Source: Przewalskia tangutica (taxonomy: Eukaryota > Streptophyta > Magnoliopsida > Solanales > Solanaceae). From it: a DNA stretch of 64,000 nt. Each line of letters opens with the position of its first letter. The stretch's first letter is position 1. The notes beneath the pieces are model-generated. The model saw only the letters and a program-made list of their open reading frames with translations, searched no databases and was not told the DNA's origin. Of the stretch, positions 47,790-59,642 are shown piece by piece. The DNA is taken from NCBI GenBank assembly GCA_029844215.1, contig JAQGDG010000152.1, forward strand, positions 239,633 through 303,632, read 5' to 3'. Both the position numbers and the translations under genes were made by a program.

Positions 47790-48530
47790 TAGCTACACAG
47801 TGAAAGAGAATTTGGGAGGAATGAAGCCTTTCCAAATTTGTGACATCGAGCTTTTAACTTGCGGAGTCAAGATATCATACACTAGGCTTGAATCAAATTT
47901 ACCGTTGGTACAACACTTTGTAAAGCCCTCAATAGCATTACCATGGCTACAAAGATAGAAACAAATTTGTCGCGAATTCCACAAATCTTTTGAGTAAGGG
48001 AGTCCACTAGGGCGTACCTCGTAGTCCCAAATTGTATTACCTCTCAGATAGTGGCTATTGATCCATTGGACCCAGAGAGAATCAACATCCATGTGAGTTT
48101 GCCAAATAGTCCTGGATAGCAAGGCATGATTCCATTCCTTGATGTTCATTAGACCCAAGCCACCTTCAGTTTGAGGTAAGCAAATGATATCCCAAGCGAC
48201 TCTTGGTGGTTTCCCTCCCCATACGAACTGAATACAAGCGGCCGTACCTTGTTGATAATAGTGGCGGGATAGGAAGTGCCGGAACCAAAAGCTCTCAACC
48301 CCTTGGACAATGAGCTTGATAAGTTCGGCTTGCGCGTAAGAAAGAGTGTGATGTCCCCATTTCAGAATGTAATTCGAAATTGCACTAGTGAATGGAGCAA
48401 ATTGGTCCACCGAGACTGAAATTGGGGACAAAGGGATCCCCAAGTATCGTACCGGAAAGCTACCAATGGCGAATCCCACTCTGGACAATATCAATTCACG
48501 AGCAATATGCATTCCGCTAAGTAGGCGGAG
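47790..48530 (-). pseudogene. LINE ORF2 C-terminal part (zf-RVT region)
   Basis: An open frame of 239 codons (48512-47793, minus) is the longest in the window. It begins after the RT palm. FPVRYLGIPLSP near residue 20 is the typical thumb-start motif of plant LINE RTs. AACIQFVWGG and GGLGLMNIKEWNHALL at residues 88-130 belong to the connecting region. SLVYDILTP near residue 215 leads into the zinc-binding RT-associated domain, which continues in another frame (47590-47400). The frame ends at KFSFTV. Confidence 0.9.
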
Positions 48531-49650
48531 GATTTGGGCGGGTTAAGAGTTAGCCAGGCGACCTCGACTCTTCCGGACAATTCATAAGAATCCCAACTGA
48601 AGATATATCTCATTTGGCAAAGAGCATGAGGTCATCCGCAAAAGCAAGATGAGTAATGCCCAAATTCTTGCACTTTTGAAAATATGAAAGCTCTTGCCTC
48701 GACCTTCATTTTAAGCGACCTTGAGGTATTCCATGCATAAGATAAAGAAAGTAGGGGACATAGGATCACCTTGTCTAAGGTCGCTTACCTTTGAAGTATC
48801 CATGTAGCTCACCGTTGATAGAGAGGAGAAGGAGGTTGAGCTAACACATTCCATGATCCAACTTATAAATGCATGCGGAAATTTTAGACTTCTTAGTACC
48901 AATTCGAGGAAACTCCAAGAGGCGTATCAAATGCTTTCGAAGGTCCACCATAAGCATACATCTTGGTGAGACTGCGGCTCTATTAAATCCTCTCACAAGC
49001 TCTTGTGCCACATATCGTTGTCCATCGTGTTTCTTCCTTTCACAAAAGCCCCTTGGGATTTGTCAATGAGAGAAGGAAGGATCGATGTCATTCTGTTAGC
49101 TAGAATCTTTGTGATGATCTTATAGACCACGTTAGTCAATCAGATGGGCACTGAAATCATTTACCTTAGGATCATGATCGGTCTTTGGTAGTAGGGTAAT
49201 GATGGTATGATTCACTGCTTCAAAGAACTCCGATGAGAAGAACTCTTGGACACTTCTTACAACATCATGGCCCACATCTCTCCATCTATTCTTGAAGAAA
49301 GCGGTAGAATAACCATCCGGTCCAGTGCCTTGTCATTGCCTATATCGAAAGAGCTTCCCGAATCTCCTTTGGGGTGATGAAATGCAAAGCTGTAATCTCT
49401 CCTCTTCACTTAGCTTGGGCCATAGTTGAACACTTGGGATCAAAGTTGGTAGTGGATGCGGAAGTACCTAATAGATCTTTGTAAAATTCAACAAGCTTCT
49501 TAACTATTACGGAGATGTAGTGATAGTACCATTAGCTTTAACAAGAAAGTTAATTGAGTTCTGACATTACTCCTCTTGATCAAGCTATGAAAGTATTTGG
49601 AGCATCTATCACTTCCAATCAAGTGTTTACATCTTGACTTACGCCTTATG
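48531..49650 (-). pseudogene. LINE ORF2 reverse transcriptase
   Basis: RT remnants in order on the minus strand: GPDGYSTAFFKNRWRDVG at about 49330-49280 (finger region); SQGAFVKGR at about 49060-49030; LRQGDPMSPTFF in the frame 48711-48902; and the catalytic FADD within ITHLAFADDLMLFAK, with codons at 48642-48631. The two catalytic aspartates of the FADD box are intact. Five or more frameshifts separate the pieces. This is a minus-strand, target-primed retroelement RT, unrelated to the Gypsy pol next to it. Confidence 0.88.
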
Positions 49651-50660
49651 AAGTGTCTTTACGCTTCGATAAGGTGTTTGCTCTAGCTCTTGAGGACTTA
49701 ACCTTGGCTTTTAGCTCCTCATCAAAGGGATTTTCCATGTGTGCATTGATGGCCTCCTTAAACTCCATGTTTTCCCCTTTTGCTCTTTGTTCAATACCCC
49801 AAAGTCACTTATGTTCAATGCCCTTAATGATTGCTTTAAGGCTTTCAATTTTGAGGCAAGGGCGAATTGAGCGATTCCCAATATGTCTTGTCTCAACATG
49901 AAGTCAATATGTGCTCAAAGGCTGGGTGAAAGCCACGTATTCATGAACTTGAAAGGCGCTTCCCAGCATTATAGGATGCAATAGCAGTGGCTATTACGGG
50001 ACGATGGTCGAGGCGGGTTCCATAGGAATGAAATTGGCCGTGCATTCCGGTCAAATCACTCCAATTTTGATTCATCAACTCTATCAAGCTTGGACCAAAT
50101 CGAACCATTTGTCCAAGTGTAGAAGAAACCGGAAGAAGGGCGTCTTCTAGTCCGTGAAATCACGAAATTACCAAGATCCTAAGTGCATAAGGCGTGAGAG
50201 AAGGACCCCCACCTTATCATTAGGGTTGCAATAAGTGTTGAAATCTCCCATAATCATCCAAGGCTTAGTGATGCGATGCCCAGTGAGTAAGGTGATGCAA
50301 AGCTTCCTATCAGAGATGCTATAAGCTGGTTACACAAATGTGGCAGGAAGGACACTTGTGTTATATTGCAACTTACTGGACATGGATATCTTTGAGAGTC
50401 CATACCAAGCACTTCATAACAAACCCTAGAGGATCCCAGTAATAGCGTTCTTAGCCTCCGATGAATTCCAAATTTGAGCAAAACTTCCAAGCTTTGAATC
50501 TTTGAGTAGAGAAAGGTTACATCCTTGGCGAGAAAGTTTAGTTTCAATAGACAAATCATAGCAGCGTCATCTTTGTTTTGTGATACTACACACTATAGCT
50601 TGTGTGGCTGCCTTATCCCTTTGTCCTTAAGACCGCGGACATTCAACAAAGTATTTTCAT
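49651..50660 (-). pseudogene. LINE ORF2 endonuclease (EEP family)
   Basis: Apurinic-endonuclease-like domain. It begins near 50645 with LNVRGLKDK, the usual N-terminal WN-RGL strand. It continues in the frame 50254-50559 (LLGSSRVCYEVLGMDSQRYPC). The catalytic segment PWMIMGDFNTYCNPNDKVG is at about 50262-50205, with GDFN codons at 50248-50237. The downstream frame 49711-49899 contains ALNISDFGVLNKEQKG, part of the linker to RT. In active LINEs this domain nicks the target DNA. Confidence 0.85.
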
Positions 50661-51270
50661 TAGGAAACAAATGAGGTTTGTTAGCGCCTCCAGCTTGCAT
50701 TGCCTTCGCTTTCCCATGGCCCATTCTTTTTGACAAAACTTCTTTCCATCCATCATCTTTGTTCTGGAAGCCATAGCATGAGATTCAGCCAAGCTATGTT
50801 CCCAGCTCAAAGGTAACGTTGTGTGACATAATTTGAGCCTTTTATTAGCACCCTTGTATGTATCTCCATCCAATGAAGGTTGCGGCTTCAAAGGCATCTC
50901 GAATCAGAATGTTTTGACTCACAACTTATCCTAACATGTTGTGCCTGCCATAGTGAGAATTAGGCGGTGAGGACCTTACTTGAGAATCCATGAGCATGGT
51001 GGGCGAGAAAGACCTAAAGCCAGGAGGACCGCGTCGTGTGATGCTTCTCCCAAACTTCGGTACCGGGAGGTGTTGTGTGCTCACTTTCTTCAATGTCCAT
51101 CAAGTTATTAGCATCTACGGGATGTTGAGAAGTTGGTGGATGAGGAGGAGGGTTAGTTTCACCGTACCTCTGTTGACCTCCAAACAAGTAGAATCTTCCT
51201 TATTGTTAGGGGTACCTCGATGTGCGTTTTTGGGAGCTTCCTCATTGTTGTCATCATCCTCGACTTCCTA
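50661..51270 (-). other. LINE ORF1/ORF2 junction and ORF1 tail
   Basis: Decayed sequence between the ORF1 zinc knuckle and the ORF2 endonuclease. A frame at 50643-50897 (84 codons) reads MPLKPQPSLDGDTYKGANKRLKL and probably belongs to the hydrophilic end of ORF1 or the start of ORF2. No domain recognised. Confidence 0.5.
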
Positions 51271-52340
51271 CACTTCAAATGGTTGTGCCCAAAGCCGCAC
51301 AATGATAGCAAAAGTCCGAATAATTCACAAAGTTTACCCTTTGAGTATACCTTCTATTATAGGGTAGTTTGACGACAAAATCCATTATTGGCTCATTGCT
51401 AACATCCACATCCACTATAACTCTTGCATAGTTCATTTTAGACCTTTCCTTAGTATATTGGTCCATGTAAAGAGGTTTTCCTACATGAAGCAATCTTACT
51501 AAGGCGTTGCACTCCGAATAGAAAGGGAATGTCCGGAAAAGTGACCCAAATAGGAATGTCCATGAATAAGTCATCCATTATTAGAACTCCTTTATTGATA
51601 GCCTTGAGCATCATAGTTTTCCCGTAGACCATATAAGGGCCTCCGTGAAGTACATTAGTGCGGTCCTCCTCCTTCATGAATTTGAACATTATCCAGCCTT
51701 TGCCATATGGTATAATACGACATTTAACTCCCCATCCTTTCACAATGGTATTCAATGCTTCTCTTCCTGGGAAAGGACCCGTGAAACAACCTATTAGGCA
51801 ATAGCCCCATGTTTCTATGAAAGGAACTTCATCTTCAACTTCTATATCTACTTCTGCCCCTTGTTGTTCAATAAATTGTAACTTCATACCCTTTGCCTCA
51901 ATCCTAGTTCCCGCAAAGACTCCAACATAAGTCGTTTTGGGAGGGAAGGTACCTTTGCCATGGTTTGGGGGAAGATTGTTATGAGTAGTAGCCGCGGCAA
52001 GAATATGATGTGGTTTAGAAGATGCATTAGGGTGTAAATCATTGGGAGGTATATCTGGAGGTATAGGCAGAGGGGGTTGAGTATGAGGAACTGAGCTTGG
52101 GCCCGCGATAGGAGAGAGGATTCACGTACCATTTGGGAGGGTAGGGAATTTGTGTTGGGTTTCAGGAGTAAAAGAAGGAAGAGAAGATATAAGGGGTGAG
52201 GTGTTGTGTAATTCAGAGGGTAGTGAAGGGGTATTAGATGAGAGAGGAGGTATGTTCAAGACTTTACTCGAATCCAAGGAAGTATTAAAGACGAAAGGTT
52301 TGTTGTGATTCTTGACATTGACTCCACTTAGCAAACTATC
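51271..52340 (-). pseudogene. LINE ORF1: DUF4283 domain and zinc knuckle
   Basis: A 145-codon frame (51887-51450) contains the DUF4283 domain: CLIGCFTGPFPGREALNTIV at about residues 31-50, then GWIMFKFMKEEDRTNVLHGG and IPIWVTFPDIP. The next frame (51574-51275) holds VIVDVDVSNE and a CCHC knuckle (CYHCAALGHNHLKC pattern) that loses one base near 51300. Upstream, 52388-51884 is proline/serine-rich, typical of the variable N-terminal part. ORF1 proteins of this type bind LINE RNA. Confidence 0.88.
52336..52340. repeat. Probable target-site duplication of element 5 (left)
   Basis: CTATC immediately before the TG of the 5' LTR. The right side has CATATC at 62153-62158, one inserted base relative to it. 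Confidence 0.5.
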
Positions 52341-52747
52341 TGTTATACCCCGTATTTCCAGAGTATGTACGTAAGGGAATACGTACAAAAAGTCTAGCCT
52401 TAAAGTTTAGGCAAAACGTTTTTTTTTTGGCACAACTCACAAAACGAATAGTTTTCCGACGAAACGTTTCCACAGCTTTCGTAGGGTAAATTCCGGCTAT
52501 GCCATTTCTAATTTTTGCGGATTTTTAGAGAGGCGAAACATTTTGGACCAGCGGGAGGCGACACTTGTCACCCTCCGATTGATGGACTTGAAATCGTCCA
52601 TTTGGGCGATTTGGACAATGGTGAGCACGTTTTTGTGCCTTGTGCACAAGTCGAGGAGTTGGTAGGATATTTGTGTATAGTTAATCCTCACTTACACTTG
52701 CCTTGCACTTGTCTTAATCTTGGCCATTGGTTGGCCACTTCTTGACC

Positions 52748-52755
52748 TATAAATA
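52748..52755 (+). promoter_or_regulatory. TATA-like box in element 5 5' LTR
   Basis: TATAAATA in GACCTATAAATACCCC, about 20 bases after CATTGGTTGG. The same pair occurs at 60032-60039 in the 3' LTR. Confidence 0.6.
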
Positions 52756-53484
52756 CCCCAGAGATGAAGAGTTCTTCGTCCACAAATCTTTCAAGTCTTG
52801 AAAATCCTCTCCTCTCCCTTTGTAGCCTTTTCGTCCAACACCTCCCACTCCTTGTGAAGGCCGGCGAATACCCCACTCCATAGCCTAGTAGTTTGGCGAG
52901 GCCACTAGCCTAGCCAAAAATCTACCCCCCCTTGGTAGAAAAGTTGTCTTCTAGTATTGTTATAATGCTCAAAATACCCTAGCCCAAATCCTTAGTACTT
53001 AGTAGAAGTTGTGAAGAACTAAGGTTTCTTAGACTCTGGAGCGTACAACTTAGGAGCTAAACCTTGCTCGGTAGCGACTTTATCTAGGATATTATTGGGA
53101 CTGCGAGGGTAACTAATCCTAACCTCTTTTGAATTAGAGAATACTTCTTTGTAGTATTAGAATAAGTATTAAATACTTAGAAGAATATCACGAGAATAAA
53201 TTGAGCTGTTACCACAGTAGAAGGGTTTAAAGAAGAATAATCAAAGCTACTTACATGAATTTGTTTTCCACGATGAACTTATATAGCTCAGGGTAGGGAA
53301 GTCTTGACTTTCCATAGAATTGTGAACCCTCTGTTTAGAATGACCTTGAGTAGTCTTTGATAGATGTGTGACTATTATGGTGACTCTGCGTGCGCGACAT
53401 ATTGACTTGGCGGTGGTTTTATTTGAGAAGGTATGTGATTCTTCCTAAAGCATGATATTTTACAATATATATAGTGCGGTAGGC

Positions 53485-53612
53485 GTCATGTGTTAACTGA
53501 ATAATAACTACGGAAATGTCTTTGACTTAAGCTGAATAATACTTACGTGATGCCTGGCTTAAGCTGAATAACACTTACGTGATGCCTCGGCTTAAGCTGA
53601 ATAATAAAGATG
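53485..53612. repeat. Tandem array, about 38-base units x 3
   Basis: TTAAGCTGAATAATACTTAC units separated by GTGATGCCT-type linkers. The copy in the 3' LTR is at about 60795-60920. Element 3 LTRs have two units at 21030-21100. Confidence 0.8.
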
Positions 53613-54993
53613 CGAAAGCATTTCATAAGAATCTTGAATCATTTTTAACGAAGAAAACTAATTGGTTTTTAAGCGAAGCTTAAGAGTTATACTAGCTTTA
53701 TGGGAAGTTAAGTATAACCACTTAAGATTGATAAAAAAGCAGTTTGCCTATGTGTTTATAGCAGACTTATATTGAATTGTGAAAAGAATAATAAGATGGT
53801 TTGATAAGTAGACATGATATGATGCTATGTGTGTTAGTGTCTTGTAGCGTTTGTGTAAAAGAGTATTCTTGTTGTGCTTATGTTGTTAGCGATAAGTTGT
53901 TAGGTTAAGTGTAACATCGCTCGCCTCTTGACATATTCAGGGGTTAAGGCGCCTCCGTCACGGGGTAGACTCGAGTGATGCAGGACCATGATTCGAGAAT
54001 ACCTGCATGCGGGTCCAAGGGACCTATCGCGAACTACGGGAGTTCGGAGTTAGTGTGCGGGGTTATACCTCATCTGATCTATGTGGCGTGCGGACGGCGA
54101 GTCGGGGCGATCAGGAGTAGCTACCCTCGATGCGGGGTTATATACCTATGCGGGCCTATGTGATTGGCCTATCGCGGACTACGAGTCGAGATTAGGCTTG
54201 CGGTGATACTACGGGCGGTGGCCACTGCTCGATCATTCGCGACCTAGAAAAGACACATTACAGTTTACCTATTGCTTGCTCTTGTTTGTGATGTGGCCTA
54301 TATGCGGTTTCCTTGGTTGTTTTATACTTGCAAAGCTGTTTTTAAAATGATATGTTTCATTTAAGTATTTCTGATTTCATATACTTAGTACATTGTCTTG
54401 ACCTCGCCCGAAGCTGCGTTCATCTGCGGTAAGAGGCAAGCAGTTTAGATCCACATTCTTAGGATCTACGTTGGTGTCGGGAGCTCCATGCTTTTAGGAG
54501 GCTCTACTTTTAGGTATGATCTCACTGTTGTAGATAGTTTTATCTGATCGAGTGTATGGCGGGCCTGTCCGCCATAGTTGCTATATTTCCTTAAGTGCAG
54601 TAGTCGTATTTATGCGATTGTCGGATGTAGCGCTAAACCATGTTTTTATATATATGAAAAGCGTGTTTTCACATAAAGCGTATGTATTTTATAAAAATTT
54701 CGTATGCTTTGCTTTATATTTCGATTACTACGATGTATGACTACTTAGGTGCCCGGTAAGGCACGATCCGAGCCGGGCGGTCGTGACAAAAGTGATATCA
54801 GTGGTTATCCTCGGAAAGTGTCTCTGAGACCGTATCTAGTAAGTCTTGATTATCGGTGTGTTATGCACCACGCGATGTCGAGAAGGCTATAGGATATTTA
54901 GGATTAGTTTCCATTCTTCTCATTACGAGATCGTGCTTTAGAAGGCATGTTATAGGTTGGACCCTCTAACGTATTCCTTTCACCATGCTGATT

Positions 54994-56220
54994 ATGCCTC
55001 ACGTAAGGCAACACGGTCCCAGAAGAGCAGCGTAGGAGGCTGCTAGCGAGACACCCAGTCACGAGGCTCGAGCCCGATCTATACCGGCAGCGAGTTCTAT
55101 GGCGCCGCCAGCCCAGCGAGACCCACGAGTGCCACTCGCATCCCGCGGCTGAGGCGGAGAGTTAGTAAAGGAGAGATGCTTGACTATTGGCTAAAGTTGT
55201 GGCCCGTCTGAGAGGATTGGATCACGGCGATTCCATTTCCGGCTCGGCTCGATCGCGCCGTGGTGCGCGGTCGAATAGTTTGAGACTCTGAGATTTCTTG
55301 AGTTGTAGCGCGAGTTTTCTGGTCGGCGGAGGATGATCGCGAGGAGTTCATCCGTCGGCTCTGAGAGAATCGTGAGGGTGATCGAGGCCTCGGAGGCAGT
55401 CTGTGACGCTTTGGTTCGCGTCGGCTGCGTGATCCGCGATCGATTGGTTTGATTCATAGGAGTTATCCGGGAAACCGCAACGTCCCGGTACTTAGGATGA
55501 GTTCTCGGGAGGCTTTCCTCACTCCTTCTTGCCTCGCTTAAATGAGAGGCGCGGTGATAGATTTTTGCTACTAAGGCGAGAGAGGGCCCTTGTCGAAGTA
55601 CAATGTCGAGTTTGATTCATTGGCTCGATATGTCCGGCATTAGTAGCGAATATGGAGGATAGGGTGCAGCTATGTCACGGGCTGAACGACTATATGGCGA
55701 GTCATGTGCGGGTGTTTCTCTCCGGTAAGTATGGACATTACCGCATGCGAGCTCATGCTCTTGGATGTGAGGCGTGAAGCCGCCGGGTTGTGACGGCGGC
55801 GAGAAGAAGGCGGGGCGGCGAGTCTTTTGGTAGCTGCTCGTGGTGGCGGCCTCGGCGGCGATCTGGGTGCACCACGGCGGCCGAGCACTCCTGGCGTCTC
55901 GGCCGCGGCCGAGATATTCGAGAAGCGAACCGGGCCCAGGACTTGAGGCGTCGAGCCGAGAGTGCGGCGTCGGGACCACCCACCGGTGTGGCGTCACGAT
56001 AGATCCCGCCGGGAGTTGTGATGCGGGAGTTTGTTTGATTGTAGCGGTAGTCACTATCACGGCTGTCAGACCGAGGCGTCTTGATGGTGAAGTCGACTAC
56101 GAGTTCTTTCGTAGGTCTTCCGTCTCCTCTGATTTACTGCCGGGCGAGGTACTAATGGGTCGGCCAGTGGCCAGAGTGCGTGGCTCGGGTCGATTCTAGC
56201 GATCCTCGAGAACGCGTTTA
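54994..56220 (+). pseudogene. gag (element 5)
   Basis: Start at 54994-54996, opening MPHVRQHGP, about 200 bases after the PBS-like TGATATCAG, itself one substitution away from TGGTATCAG. In shifting frames, 55500-55650 shows FLTPFLPR and a stretch ending FDSLARY, the end of the retrotransposon gag domain. The following GC-rich part up to 56200 is where the zinc knuckle should lie, but I could not find a clear CCHC pattern. The open frames on the minus strand here (up to 147 codons) are shadows caused by high GC. Confidence 0.7.
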
Positions 56221-56560
56221 TGCTTTGTCCGGTAAGCGGATCGGAGGCCTCGCGATGTCGTCACGGTACTTTGCTCGGTTCTAGGTTTGATGTGTATGCG
56301 TTGATAGATCAGGTTCTACTCTGTATATATCTCCCTTGTTGCTAGTAGGATAGGGATAGAGCACGAGTCCATGGACCACTCGAGGTAGCTACGCGATGGG
56401 TGATTCGGTGGTAGCTCGGCGGGTATATAGAGCATCCTGTGACCATTCTGATCGTCGGACCACTGGCGACTTGATAGAGTTGGAGATGATTGACCGGCGT
56501 GATCATGGGGATGGATTGGCTAGCTTAACACTCGCCAATGTAGGCTGCGAGAGAGAGTAA
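56221..56560 (+). pseudogene. Protease region (element 5)
   Basis: The sequence from 56284 encodes FDVYALID, then, after a one-base loss, STL-Y-ISP. This is the Gypsy aspartic protease active site, with the catalytic Asp at about 56308. The downstream IGIEHESMDH and MGDSVVAR stretches, to about 56425, belong to the same domain, followed by MDWLAS at about 56508-56525. The lesion in the active site makes it inactive. Confidence 0.8.
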
Positions 56561-57400
56561 TGCGGTTCCGATTTCACGAGGCCGGTTGTTGAGTGGGAGG
56601 AGCGCGGTATCGCAGAGAGTGAGTTTATTTCCTACCTCGAGGCTAGGAAGATGGTGCGAGAAGGGTATATCTACCGTCTCGTTCGGGTGTTTGATCTTTG
56701 AAGGCTGCGGTACCAGATTTTCGATCGGTTCGATGGTCGTGAGTTCCCAGGGCGTGTTTCGGATGACCTCCGGGTATCCTCACGAGAGAGATTGAGTTTG
56801 TATTGACATATTGCGGACACTCGGCTTTATTTCCATTCGCCATACGAATGGCACTTTGCGAGTTGAGAGAGTTGAAGAGATCGGCTTAGAGATTTCTTTG
56901 GAGAAGGGCTTATCGGGCCTAGTGTTTCTCCGCAGGAAGCGCGGTATTGTTCGTGAAGAAGAAGGGCGGGGCCGCTGCGCGTGTGTGTTGATTACTGAGG
57001 CGGTGAACAAGGTGACCATTAGAACGGATACCCTTCCGAGATTGATGATTTGTTCGACCCGGTTGCGAAGTGCGAGATGTTTCTCAGATTGATCTGCGAT
57101 CGGGCTATCATCAGTGCGAGTCGAGAGGTGGATGTCCACAGAATTTGCGTTAGGACGATGCGAACATTATGAAGTTGAAGTCATGTCTTTTGGGTTGACC
57201 GATGCTCGTGGTATTCATGGATTTGATGAACCGAGTGTTGAGCCATTTTTGGACGCGTTTGTGATAGTGTTCATTGATGATATCTTGGTTTATTCGCTCG
57301 GGCGAGGAGCGTGCGGAGCAACGAAGGCTGTCTTGTGATTCTCGGAGACCGGCTGATTTATGCGCCAAGTTTTCCAAATGTGAGTTTTGGTTGACTTGAT
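56561..57400 (+). pseudogene. Reverse transcriptase region (element 5)
   Basis: In the linker, 56586-56795 includes segments equivalent to a SYLKARKMV phrase and a VVSSQGVFRMTSGYPHERD stretch. In 56811-57092 are LRVERVEEIGLEISLEKG and VNKVTIRTDTLPR-ID-like motifs. The frame 57114-57338 has EHYEVEVMSFGLTDA and the catalytic FIDD in FVIVFIDDILVYS, with codons at 57270-57281. The palm aspartates are intact although the domain is interrupted four or more times. Confidence 0.88.
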
Positions 57401-58040
57401 GGCGTTTCTTAGGCGTATTATGGTGATGGCGTTCGATTGGATCTGCAAGATCGAGGCGATCGAGGACTTAGCCTGAACCTCTTACTCGACGAGGTTCGCG
57501 ATTTTACGGGCCTTGCGAGGATATTATCGGTTCGTAGAAGTTTGCTTCCTATCTGCACCGTTGACTAGAGGTGACTCGGAAGGCGTGCCAAGTTTGATGG
57601 GCGATGCTTGTGGCGGGGTTTCGATTCTTGAAAAGAAGTGGCGGCCGCCCGTTAACACTCTTCCGGAGGTCGGATGGATTATGTCGTGTATTGTGATCGT
57701 CGGGCATCGGGTTGGGATGTGTGTTGATGCGTGGCGGGGTTATAACATATGCGTCCTCGGTGTGAAGAAACCACGAGAGAACTACCCGCGTGATTTGGAG
57801 TTGCGGTGTGATTAGCTTTGAAGATCTGGAAACCTATTTGTATGGGGTTGCGTGGATATTTTACAGACCACAGAGCCTCATTATATCTTGACCAGGAGGA
57901 GTGAACTACGGCGAGGCGGTGGTTAGAAGTTGCTTAAGGATTCTGATGTTGATATCTTGTACCACGGGAAGGCGATGTTGTGGCGGATGCTCTTGGTCGT
58001 AGGTCGATGGGAACTGTCGGATGTCGCGGCTAGAGAGGAG
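57401..58040 (+). pseudogene. RNase H region (element 5)
   Basis: Begins after FSKCEFW at about 57372. The tether includes GLRGYYRFVE at about 57505-57540 and PLTRGDSEG. A VAYASR-equivalent segment is degraded at about 57750 (AYASSV in one frame). NYPRDLELR in the frame 57513-57815 is the conserved stretch before the last strand, and TDHRAS-like residues near 57870 follow. Frameshifts in each part. Confidence 0.78.
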
Positions 58041-59200
58041 GGACATGGTTAGTGATTTGCATCGATTAGCGAGCCTTGGTGTCGTTTGATTGGTCGATAG
58101 CGATGGGGTTAGAGTTCGTGAGGTTGCGAGTCTTCCGTCGTTGAGAGGTGAAGAGGCGATTCGAGATCGGCTTTGACTCGATATCGTGATCTGACTCTTA
58201 CGTTAGAGCAAGGTCGCTTTGAAATTGCTTTGATGGGGTGCTAAGGTTTGGCGGTGTGTGTTCCGGATGTTTGAGGACTTGGCCGTGAGTTCTTGGGAAG
58301 CACGGTAGCGGCGTTACTCTATCGTCGAGTCGACCAAGATGTACCACGACGCGGAGATGCGTGTATTGGTGGGATGGCGAAGAGGGGCGTTGCGAGTTCG
58401 TAGCTCGGTGCGTGTTGTCGGCGGTGAAGGTAGAGCACGGAGGCACGGTGGTTTTATTCTGAGCGATTGAGATCAGAGCACGGAAGTGGGAGGTGTCAGC
58501 ATGGACTTCATCACAGGATTACCGCTCGGAGAGCATGATTCTATATGGGTTATCGTCGACAAGGTGATGAAATCAGCCGCTTTCTTCCGTCGGGGCGACT
58601 TTTGGTGAGATTATGCGGACTTTACATCAGAGATCGTCGGGTGCATGCGTCCCTACTTGATCATATCGAGACGAGAGCGGTTCGGCTAACTTACGGAGAG
58701 TCGCTTCGAGAGGTTTAGGGGCCTTGGTGAGCACAGTCTCGCATTTCATCCGCGAGACAGACGGACGAGCGGAAGCGCCTTATCCGGACTCTTGAGGATA
58801 TCTTTGCGAGCTGTGTTATTGACCGATGGTAGTTGGGAGGATCGTTGCCTCTAGTTGAGTTCGCGTATAATAATGCTTCGCTCAGTATTCGTATGGCGCA
58901 CTTATGAGGCGCTTGTATGGGAGGAAGTGCGATCGCTTTATAGGTTGGTTCCGGTGGGCGAGTGCGGCTAGTGGGACGATTTGATACAGCGATGGATAAG
59001 GTGAAGCTTATCAGGCGGTATTAATGACTCGAGTCGGCCAATAATTATGCGAGATCATCGTCGTCGGCATGCGAGTTCGAGTTCATGATTGGGTTTTCCT
59101 AAAGGTGTCGCTTGTGAAGGGTGTGATGAGATTCGGGAAGAAGGGAAACTGGCCCAGTACGTTGGGCGATTTAGTTGTCGCGGTGTAAGCAAGGTTACTT
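58041..59200 (+). pseudogene. Integrase (element 5)
   Basis: The zinc-finger side has MYHDAEMRVLVGWR at about 58340-58380. The core begins at 58502 with MDFITGLPLGEHDSIWVIVD, which includes the first catalytic Asp, followed by KSAAFF. SFHPRDRRTSG-like residues near 58750 and FAYNNA at about 58862 are later core landmarks. The C-terminal DWVFLKVSLVKGVMRFGKKG is at about 59088-59150. Order and spacing are those of Ty3/Gypsy, with frameshifts throughout. Confidence 0.87.
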
Positions 59201-59580
59201 TATGAGTTGAATCTGTCGTCCGATGCTGAGCTGATCGTCCGGTTTTCGCGTATCTATCTTTGAGAGATGTATCGGGGATCCATCTAAGGTACGATTGGCG
59301 ATGTCGGTGGCGAGGGGTTATCGTATGAGAGATTCCATGGCGATAGTCGATGCGTCGGGTTAGGCGTCTGCGGACGGGGCGTGGCCCGTCGAAGTCTTGT
59401 GGCGGCGAACGCGAGCTCGAGGAGGAGATGGCGTGGGAAGCGGGAGGACATGAGGCAGAAGTATCCTCACTTTATTACACCTCCGGGTAATTCTTTCCTA
59501 CTTGTAAATTTCGTTGCTCGTTTACGCCTGAGTGTTGTTACGTGGCGTGTGTGGCGTTTACAATTGTTTTAGTTATGAAG
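59201..59580 (+). pseudogene. Chromodomain-like pol tail (element 5)
   Basis: VFRVSIFEMYRGSI at about 59245-59285 corresponds to the HVSMLRKY-type segment. GLSYE lies at about 59315-59330, then EEEMAWEAGGHEAEV at about 59420-59465 in one frame, and REDMRQKYPHFI at about 59440-59475 in the next. This fits the Tekay/Del-type C-terminus. Whether the chromodomain aromatic residues survive is not clear. Confidence 0.7.
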
Positions 59581-59626
59581 AATCTTATCGTTATTTGTCT
59601 TGGGAAGGAACGTTCGGAGACGAATG

Positions 59627-59642
59627 TTTCTAAGAGGAAGAA
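59627..59642 (+). other. Polypurine tract of element 5
   Basis: CTAAGAGGAAGAA before the TG at 59643, downstream of ACGAATGTTT. Confidence 0.78.

Larger units (their letters stand above)
52341..54788 (+). repeat. 5' LTR of element 5 (2.45 kb)
   Basis: TGTTATACCCCG at 52341 to GGTCGTGACA at 54788. CCAAT-type ATTGG at 52726-52730 and TATA-like box at 52748-52755. Triple repeat with TTAAGCTGAATAA at 53485-53610. GC-rich ATGCGG cluster at 53940-54250. Confidence 0.92.

Noticed and set aside
55617..56060. 147-codon minus-strand frame and overlapping frames of 70-120 codons
   Set aside because: They overlap the plus-strand gag remnant of element 5 in very GC-rich DNA where stop codons are rare. 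Proline/serine/arginine-rich composition is expected for antisense of such sequence.
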